A stretch of 8,600 nt of DNA, taken from Candidatus Poribacteria bacterium. GTDB taxonomy: Bacteria; Poribacteria; WGA-4E; UBA9662. Location: NCBI GenBank assembly GCA_002699335.1, contig PACG01000086.1, positions 11,443 through 20,042 of the forward strand, read 5' to 3'. This document shows, one piece after another, positions 1 through 5,169 of this stretch. The notes beneath the pieces were generated by a model that was given only the letters and a program-made list of their open reading frames with translations, made no database searches and was not told where the DNA came from. How positions within the stretch are numbered: position 1 is the first letter of the stretch; each line of letters begins with the position of its first letter. A program made the translations under genes and the position numbers.

Positions 1-311
1 CAGCAAATGTTTCTGCCCAATCTAACTGGCCCTGTTGGTCCAGTTCTGACAGGAACTTAGGCCATATTTTGAGCCAAACACCTTGCTCTTCCCATTGCTG
101 TAATCTTGGCCAGCAGGTGCTAGCGGATGGATATCGATCAGCTAAGTCGTTCCATCTGGCCCCACTCCGCAATAGCCAGATAATGCCGTCAAACACTTCC
201 CCGTTGTCTCTGGGCTTTCCGTCCACCTTTGGCTGACCGCTTAGGTTTTGGCCGCCAGGGTTCAAGTTTTATCCATTGCTCCTCCCTGACAAATGGTTTC
301 TGTTTGGCCAC
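1..311 (-). pseudogene. IS5-family transposase (DUF4096-type N-terminus), frameshifted and cut by the window edge
   Basis: Transposase of the DDE superfamily; only about the first 100 residues are in the window. Reading leftward from a GTG at 311, the protein begins VAKQKPFVREEQWIKLEPW and continues through a KPKRSAKGGRK stretch. The reading frame then shifts by one base near 212-217. In the new frame it continues with PRDNGEVFDGIIWLLRSGA, RWNDLADRYPS and STCWPRLQQWEEQGVW, the typical helix-turn-helix-like N-terminal region of this family (DUF4096). A good ribosome-binding site (AAAGGA, 319-324) sits seven bases before the GTG. Some IS5-family elements use programmed frameshifting, but here the shift comes at about residue 32 and no classic slippery heptamer is visible, so a one-base insertion that killed the gene is more likely. 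The DDE catalytic domain would be to the left of the window. Confidence 0.75.
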
Positions 312-358
312 AAAAAGGTCCTTTTTACACCCAACTAGACATAACTCCTTTAGAGGCG
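1..358 (-). mobile_element. IS5-family insertion sequence, one end, partial
   Basis: This is the upstream (left, relative to the transposase) end of an IS5-family element whose transposase reads leftward out of the window. The assignment rests on the transposase N-terminus. The outer boundary is an estimate: the transposase start is at 311 and phnX-like coding begins to be readable near 371-392, so the IS tip should lie between about 340 and 365. I cannot fix the terminal inverted repeat or target duplication because the other end lies outside the window. The element seems to have landed in, or replaced part of, the phosphonoacetaldehyde hydrolase gene to its right. Confidence 0.6.
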
Positions 359-367
359 CAAGTTTAA

Positions 368-969
368 ATTGTATTTAGTTTTGAAATAGCTTCTAATGAA
401 AGTGATGTTGTCCAGATGTTCGAACAGTTTATACCTTTACAGGTGGACTGTTTGGCCGATTATGCGGATCTAATTCCAGGAACGCTAGAAGCCGTCGACA
501 GCTTTCGGCAAGGCGGGTTGAAAATTGGTTTTACTACTGGCTATCTCCCTGATATGATGCGTTACTCAAAAAAGAGGCTACAGACCGTGGTTACACGCCC
601 GATGCGTTGGTCTGTGCAGGTGATGTTCCTGAGGGTCGCCCCGAGCCCTAGAGGTGTTTGGAGAACGCGAAACGCCTCGGCATCTATCCGATGGAATCGA
701 TCGTTAAGGTTGGTGATACCTTACCCGACATCGATGAAGGGTTGAATGCAGGCAGGTGGACAATCGGTTTAACTCAAACCGGAAATGAGATTGGACTCAA
801 TGACGCAGAGATTGAGGCGTTGGACGCAGAGGATCTACAACGATGGCTTGACCTGGCTTACAACCGAATGCAGCAAACAGGTGCTCGCTACGTGGTCGAT
901 GGCATCCGGGATGTGCCACCGATTCTGGACCAGATCAACGCCAGACTTGCCAATGGCGAGCGTCCTTAG
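368..969 (+). pseudogene. phnX: Phosphonoacetaldehyde hydrolase remnant, 5' truncated and multiply disrupted
   Basis: PhnX (phosphonatase) is a HAD-superfamily enzyme that splits phosphonoacetaldehyde into acetaldehyde and phosphate, the second step of 2-aminoethylphosphonate breakdown. The remnant is recognisable from SDVVQMFEQFIPLQ, DCLADYADLIPGT and LKIGFTTGYLPDMM through IVKVGDTLPDIDEGLNAG to the C-terminal INARLANGERP, about 190 of a usual 265-280 residues. The missing N-terminal part would hold the DxAGT nucleophile and the Schiff-base lysine, so the product cannot be active. Further damage: a one-base loss in the A-run at 568-573 shifts frame; TAG at 649-651 stands where a Trp is expected (TGG to TAG); and around 652-661 the residues RCL replace an expected MVF-like segment, explained by a one-base deletion and a one-base insertion that cancel out. 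The IS lies immediately upstream, and the gene ends 21 bases before the convergent antiporter gene. The family assignment is firm from conserved strings; the individual mutation events are inference. Confidence 0.85.
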
Positions 970-989
970 CAGTAGCAGTTACCAGGCGT

Positions 990-2300
990 TCAGGAAAGGT
1001 CTTCGTCGGGCTTTAGAAGACGAGGGGCAGTCAGTTTAATACCGATTGCTCCTAGCGGAGCGGCAATCACAATGCTCAAAACCGCTATTGCTAAAATAAG
1101 TTGCCCTGTTTCTACTCCGTTAGTTAGCTGCAGATCTCCATTCTTAACCATAGTTAGAGCAATTCCACCAATAGCCGCTTGTACTGTCGCTTTCGGGAGA
1201 TAGGAGATTTGACAAAAAAACTTCTCTCGCCAATTGAGTTCTGTCCCTGCGAGTGAGATGAACACGCCTAAACTCCGACCCAGCAATCCCAGTCCAATAA
1301 TGACCATTCCAACCAAGCCCGCTTCAGCCACTAAGCTAAGATCAACTTCAGCACCGATCAGGACAAACAAGACGACTTCAGCCACCTTCCAGATCTGATT
1401 AAAGATCCGGGCTAATTGGCGAGCTAAGTCTGGGTCTTGGGCAAGGATAGCAAAACCGATAGCCATGATCCCGATTAGACTAGCAACCGGCCAGGCCAGT
1501 TCGAGTTCCGTCAAATGAAGGGCAATCGCCGCTAGCAGGAAGATGGCAGTCGGTCCCAGATTTTCCTTGAATCTGGGAAAAATCAAGCTCAAAGCGTATC
1601 CGATAGCGTATCCAACAGCAACGCCTAATCCAATTCGGATTGGGATGCTGAGGATGGCCATAACCAGATGCTGTGGCGCAGTGGTATTGAAATCTAAACA
1701 GCTATCGAACAGCGTGATTGCTACCACGTTATCCACAGTGGCACTGGCCAAGATCAGGGTTGGGACTTTCCTGACTTGACCATATCCCATCTCTTTCAAG
1801 GTTAACATTTGGGGTACAATTACCGCTGGTGAAACCGCCGCAATCACCCATCCGAAAATAAAGGCTTCAACTGGTGGGATCTGGAACAACATCGATGAGG
1901 CATAGGCCACCAGGCAGGCTTCCAAAATCCCTGGTATCAGCCCCAAACGGAGAGCGGGTTGGCCAATGTGAGTCAGAGTTTTGCGGTCGATGCCAAGACA
2001 TGCTCGAATTAAAATCACAATCAAAGCCAATTTTTTCAGCATCGCCGACCAACTGAGTGAAAACAGATTTAAGTCGAGAAATGGATCCCGTTGGAGGGGT
2101 TGAAAAACAGACGGTGACAGGAAAACAGTTTCCGCTACTACTGCTGGTAGCTTGTGGCTTAATACTGATTGGGTGTATTTACCGATTATCACTCCGGCTA
2201 GCATCATCCCCAACAAGCGAGGAAGTTTGGCTCGCTCAGCCGTTTTCGCCAGCAGTAGTGCTAGACCTGTGACCAGCAGGAGATTGAGCAGTATTATCAC
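990..2300 (-). CDS. Sodium/proton antiporter, CPA2 family, NHA2 (SLC9B)-like
   Basis: A 436-residue polytopic inner-membrane protein expected to exchange Na+ or Li+ for H+. Many hydrophobic segments run the length of the protein. It resembles animal NHA2/SLC9B and bacterial relatives more than NhaA: residues 93-107 (LIVILIRACLGIDRK), E127 in ILEACLVAYA, the SPAVIVP motif at 157-163, GAEVDLS near 317, R342, and YLPKATVQAAIGG with K370. The family's ion-binding pair is normally Asp-Asp (human NHA2 D278-D279), but here residues 186-196 read SATVDNVVAIT, so the second acidic residue is Asn191. That is one G-to-A change from Asp (AAC versus GAC). Start: the GTG at 2300 is used because an in-frame TAA lies six bases upstream; no ribosome-binding site is visible. 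The gene lies 45 bp downstream of the exported thioredoxin gene on the same strand, so it is probably co-transcribed. The frame is intact, but ion transport may be altered or lost. Confidence 0.88.
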   Translation of the reverse strand: MIILLNLLLVTGLALLLAKTAERAKLPRLLGMMLAGVIIGKYTQSVLSHKLPAVVAETVFLSPSVFQPLQRDPFLDLNLFSLSWSAMLKKLALIVILIRACLGIDRKTLTHIGQPALRLGLIPGILEACLVAYASSMLFQIPPVEAFIFGWVIAAVSPAVIVPQMLTLKEMGYGQVRKVPTLILASATVDNVVAITLFDSCLDFNTTAPQHLVMAILSIPIRIGLGVAVGYAIGYALSLIFPRFKENLGPTAIFLLAAIALHLTELELAWPVASLIGIMAIGFAILAQDPDLARQLARIFNQIWKVAEVVLFVLIGAEVDLSLVAEAGLVGMVIIGLGLLGRSLGVFISLAGTELNWREKFFCQISYLPKATVQAAIGGIALTMVKNGDLQLTNGVETGQLILAIAVLSIVIAAPLGAIGIKLTAPRLLKPDEDLS

Positions 2301-2345
2301 TAGACGTTAGCCGACACCTGCCACAAGAGGTGCAAATGGGTAAAT

Positions 2346-3044
2346 CTATTTTTTATTCAGCAGCACTTGAATCTGCTTTTCAATAGCTTTGTGGTCGGCT
2401 TTGCTGGCCCATTGGGCTACAATCTGCCGCTTTTGGTCAATCAGAAACAGGGTAGGAACACTTTTTAATTTGAAAGTTTCAAAAGCGGATGGTTTCGTGG
2501 TATCTTGCCAAACGGGATAGGAAACTTTCTTTTCTTTGATTACTTTCTGAATTTTTTGGCGTGCTTTTGTCCCACTGTCGAGTGAGATGCCGAGTACGGT
2601 GACATTTCGACCCTTTTTGTATTTCTGTTGAATTCGTTCCAACTCGGGCATTGTTTCCAAACACGGCAAGCACCAGGTTGCCCAGAAATCGATCAAGATA
2701 ATTTGACCTTTGTATTTTTTTGATTTCAGACTGATTTTTTTCCCCTTCAATGTTTCGGCGGTGAAGTCAGGCATTGGTCTGGGTAGTGGGCCAAGTATCA
2801 TTGACAACGGATCTTTATCAAACTGATCTTTGCAAGCGACAGTACAAAAATAGAAGATCTCCCCTTGGTATCGACTCCGGGCCTTGATAGGCACTTCTGA
2901 AGTTTTACCATTAGCAGAGCAAACCGTACAAGGTGCAGTCTCGGGAAGTTTTGAATCCTCCACAGCTAACCCATTAAAGCTGATTAACGGCATTAGCACA
3001 GCCATCAAAATTAAGAGTCTAGATTTTATCTTCTTGTGTTTCAT
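2346..3044 (-). CDS. Exported YHS/TRASH-domain thioredoxin fusion (TlpA/ResA-like)
   Basis: A 232-residue secreted thiol-disulfide oxidoreductase. Residues 1-27 form a signal peptide: basic start (MKHKKIKSR), hydrophobic core, and likely signal peptidase I cleavage after GLA. There is no lipobox. Residues 38-80 carry a YHS/TRASH-like metal-binding module: C39-x2-C42, then IFYFC67-x3-C71 followed by KDQFDKDP. Residues 88-232 are a TlpA/AhpC-TSA-type thioredoxin fold with the active site WCLPC (C125, C128) and the cis-proline segment SVPTLFLID (Pro197). Family members reduce or exchange disulfides in exported proteins, for example during cytochrome c or copper-centre assembly. The added YHS module suggests metal sensing or metal delivery linked to redox, but that is inference. 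It is the first gene of a probable two-gene unit with the antiporter, has the best ribosome-binding site in the window, and is transcribed divergently from dnaJ. Confidence 0.85.
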   Translation of the reverse strand: MKHKKIKSRLLILMAVLMPLISFNGLAVEDSKLPETAPCTVCSANGKTSEVPIKARSRYQGEIFYFCTVACKDQFDKDPLSMILGPLPRPMPDFTAETLKGKKISLKSKKYKGQIILIDFWATWCLPCLETMPELERIQQKYKKGRNVTVLGISLDSGTKARQKIQKVIKEKKVSYPVWQDTTKPSAFETFKLKSVPTLFLIDQKRQIVAQWASKADHKAIEKQIQVLLNKK

Positions 3045-3052
3045 GGATTGTT

Positions 3053-3060
3053 ATCCTTCT
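3053..3060 (-). promoter_or_regulatory. Ribosome-binding site of the YHS-thioredoxin gene
   Basis: Read leftward this is AGAAGGAT, a strong Shine-Dalgarno match with about nine bases to the ATG at 3044. It fixes the start at the residue where the signal peptide begins. It stands out because the antiporter, dnaJ, unknown and uvrB starts have no comparable site. Confidence 0.7.
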
Positions 3061-3178
3061 ATCCAAGGTGTGATCTGGCTACATGCTAAATTAGTGTATC
3101 AGATAATAGCAGGCAAAGAAAGCATAATCTAAAGAGGTCTAAAATGATGGCTTGTGACTTCTCAATCTGACAAAGCGG

Positions 3179-3207
3179 TTTACTTCAAGCTAGAATCACA
3201 GTATACT
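3179..3207 (+). promoter_or_regulatory. Sigma-70-type promoter of the dnaJ-like gene
   Basis: A -35 box TTTACT (3179-3184; four of six consensus bases) is followed by a 17-base spacer and a -10 box TATACT (3202-3207; five of six). Transcription would start near 3213-3215, giving a leader of about 28 bases before the ATG at 3242. No CIRCE element (TTAGCACTC inverted repeat) or other heat-shock operator is visible, so heat regulation by HrcA is not indicated. For the divergent thioredoxin gene I see no equally convincing promoter. Confidence 0.5.
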
Positions 3208-3241
3208 ATCACCCAATTAATAGTGGTTATGTAACGCACAA

Positions 3242-4405
3242 ATGATCGACTACTATCAGGTTCTGGGTCTAACTCCAGCTGCCTCCGCTGAAGATATTAA
3301 GAAAGCGTATCGCGACTTAGCCCTGAATTTCCACCCAGACAAAAATCCGACAGATCAGAATGCACACACCCACTTTCAGCTAATTTCGGAAGCCTATACG
3401 GTTCTTTCTAACCCCAAGACCCGAAGCGCGTTTGACCAGGAAAGGGAAGCGGCCAAGGCAGCGGAACAGGTGGCAACTACCGTACAATCTCTCCCCCAGG
3501 CTAAGAAAAAGAAGAAATCAACCCCAGCCAAGCGGAAGCCGATTTCTCTGCCGACCTGGTTTGGGTTTTCCAATCAAGGTCAACGGAGGCAGCCAACTCG
3601 GCGCAGGCAACAAAGTTGGTGGAACCTTTCATCTCCCCCTCGGCCGGTTGAACTCCCACCGGAACCGACTGAAGGTGAAGATCTTCATCGAGAGATTGAG
3701 ATCACGATCCAGGATATTGCCAAGGGTGTCCGAAAAACAATTCCCATCGAGTACGAAGATGTTTGCCTTCACTGCGTTGGCTCCGGGTCACAGCATCGAG
3801 CTGAACCAAGACGGTGCAACCGGTGCGATGGTTTAGGAACGATACAGAACCTGCAAGGAGACTACGAGGTCAAAGAGCCCTGTCCATCCTGTCTTGGTAA
3901 AGGGATGCTTATTGACCACCTGTGTCGTCAGTGTTTTGGGAAAGGGACAATCGAACAGAAAAGACAGATTGCGATCAACATTCAGCCAGGAGTCCAGGAC
4001 AGCACTATCTTAAAAATCGCCAATCATGGCAAAAGCGGACTCAACGGTGGTGAAAATGGTGACTTGTACTTAACCATTCGTCAAGCGGTAGACGAACGGT
4101 TTTTTCGTCAGGGCGATGATCTAACTTGCGAAATCGATCTGGATTTTATCGACGCTATGTTGGGAACTAAAGTCAAGATCGATACACTCGATGATACGCT
4201 CGACTTGATGGTACCACCCGGCGTTCAACCGGGTCAGATTTTACCCGTACCTCGGCATGGACTTCCAAAATCGAACGGAGAGGTAGGTCGGGGGGATCTG
4301 TTTGTTAAAATTCGTGTTCTTTTACCCGATGAAGTGACCCATCGGCAACGAAAATTGTTAGTTCAGTTCTACGACTCACCCAATATGCCGATTAAAAACG
4401 AGTAG
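3242..4405 (+). CDS. dnaJ: DnaJ-like type I (class A) Hsp40 co-chaperone with basic linker
   Basis: A 387-residue cytoplasmic Hsp40 that would stimulate the ATPase of DnaK and hand it unfolded clients. Residues 1-66 are the J domain, with the HPD motif at 31-33 (HPDKNP) after a basic helix II. Residues 172-240 are the zinc-finger domain with four CxxCxGxG repeats: C175/C178, C192/C195, C214/C217 and C228/C231, complete for two zinc ions. Residues about 240-380 are the C-terminal beta-domains, with GVQDSTILKIANHG, GENGDLYLTI and GRGDLFVKIRVLLP. The region from about 67 to 145 normally forms a Gly/Phe-rich linker. Here it is basic (KKKKKSTPAKRKP, RRQPTRRR) and then Pro-rich, with few glycines. 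No dnaK or grpE is adjacent, so this may be an extra DnaJ paralog rather than the main one. The ATG at 3242 starts right at the J domain; no clear ribosome-binding site is visible. It ends 24 bases from the convergent unknown gene. Confidence 0.9.
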   Translation: MIDYYQVLGLTPAASAEDIKKAYRDLALNFHPDKNPTDQNAHTHFQLISEAYTVLSNPKTRSAFDQEREAAKAAEQVATTVQSLPQAKKKKKSTPAKRKPISLPTWFGFSNQGQRRQPTRRRQQSWWNLSSPPRPVELPPEPTEGEDLHREIEITIQDIAKGVRKTIPIEYEDVCLHCVGSGSQHRAEPRRCNRCDGLGTIQNLQGDYEVKEPCPSCLGKGMLIDHLCRQCFGKGTIEQKRQIAINIQPGVQDSTILKIANHGKSGLNGGENGDLYLTIRQAVDERFFRQGDDLTCEIDLDFIDAMLGTKVKIDTLDDTLDLMVPPGVQPGQILPVPRHGLPKSNGEVGRGDLFVKIRVLLPDEVTHRQRKLLVQFYDSPNMPIKNE

Positions 4406-4426
4406 TAGATCTAGCTAAACTCAGTT

Positions 4427-4453
4427 GATTACCCCGATTCGTTTGCGGTAATC
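4427..4453. terminator. Inverted repeat between convergent dnaJ and unknown gene
   Basis: GATTACC (4427-4433) and GGTAATC (4447-4453) form a perfect 7-bp inverted repeat with a 13-base loop. It straddles the stop codon of the leftward gene and lies 22 bases past the dnaJ stop. Its place between two converging genes suits a bidirectional terminator, but no T-run follows on either strand, so intrinsic termination is doubtful. Confidence 0.25.
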
Positions 4454-5154
4454 GCTTCAGTTGGTTGGTTGCTAGAGACAGTTTCCAACTGGAGCAACAG
4501 CTTGCCCAACTGCAACTGCAATAAAAGCTGGTAAATTTGCAGCAAAATCAGGATTTGCCCTTCGGTGGAGAGTTGCTCATTCTGAATCAGCCGCATAAAC
4601 CCATCGGCTCGGCGGCGGATCTGACCGACCCGATCCAGATCTGGATTCTCGACGGTGCCAGCACTTTCCTGAATAAACTGCCAAATCCGATCTTGAATCT
4701 CAATCATAAAGTTTTGTGCTAACTCTCTCTGACTCCGTTTAGCACTATCAACCCAGATGGTATTCGATTTCCAGTTCAGAAAGAAGGCTACGCTGTTAAT
4801 AATTACGTCCCGTAAAGTGTCTTCCCCAGAAATCAGTTCCTCCAAATTGACGAGTCCTTCCGCTTCAGCGGATAGTGTCCGAACCCTGGTATACTCTTTC
4901 AAGTTGGTAACGGTGGACCGATTCTCAGCAATCAGTCGCCAATAATCGGCACTGGTAGAGAGCAAATTGTCGATGAGTAGCGTAAAAGTTATCTCCGCTT
5001 CAGCTTGGCGACAGAAGTGCTGGACCGCGTGAAGATGGCTACGAAAGATCCACAAATCATGGGTCGTTTGTTGATGGGGCGGTACCATCACACTGGCTAA
5101 CAGGTGTTGACGAATATAGGCGATCAGATCGGTGGCAGCTTGTGGATCTTGCAT
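4429..5154 (-). CDS. Protein of unknown function, predicted all-helical, coupled to uvrB
   Basis: A 241-residue protein I do not recognise. It has no signal peptide or convincing membrane segment and few cysteines (one, C48, in HFCRQ), so it is probably cytoplasmic. The composition suggests mostly alpha-helix. Visible landmarks are an aromatic/His-rich N-terminal part (THDLWIFRSHLHAVQHFCRQ, 31-50), an acidic middle segment (LVNLEELISGEDTLRDVI, 101-118), a hydrophobic aromatic stretch SVAFFLNWKS (121-130), a charged RVGQIRRRADGFMRLI (175-190), and a C-terminal helix very rich in Leu and Gln (residues about 198-224) that could form a coiled coil. The ATG at 5154 lies 15 bases after the uvrB stop on the same strand, so translation is probably linked to uvrB mRNA; no ribosome-binding site is visible. 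Function unknown; a link to DNA repair is only suggested by position. Base use and coding texture resemble its neighbours. Confidence 0.7.
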   Translation of the reverse strand: MQDPQAATDLIAYIRQHLLASVMVPPHQQTTHDLWIFRSHLHAVQHFCRQAEAEITFTLLIDNLLSTSADYWRLIAENRSTVTNLKEYTRVRTLSAEAEGLVNLEELISGEDTLRDVIINSVAFFLNWKSNTIWVDSAKRSQRELAQNFMIEIQDRIWQFIQESAGTVENPDLDRVGQIRRRADGFMRLIQNEQLSTEGQILILLQIYQLLLQLQLGKLLLQLETVSSNQPTEAITANESG

Positions 5155-5169
5155 AGTCGCAATTTTGAT

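Noticed and set aside
212..217. Programmed frameshift in the transposase
   Set aside because: IS5-family members can use this, but the shift comes very early (residue about 32), needs +1 movement, and lacks a clear slippery site. A simple insertion is more likely.
999..1021. Inverted repeat GTCTTC/GAAGAC at the 3' end of the antiporter gene
   Set aside because: Six-base arms lying inside the coding sequence with no T-run; likely chance.
2315..2332. Hairpin CACCT/AGGTG between the thioredoxin and antiporter genes
   Set aside because: Only five base pairs and no T-run in the direction of transcription; not supported as a terminator.
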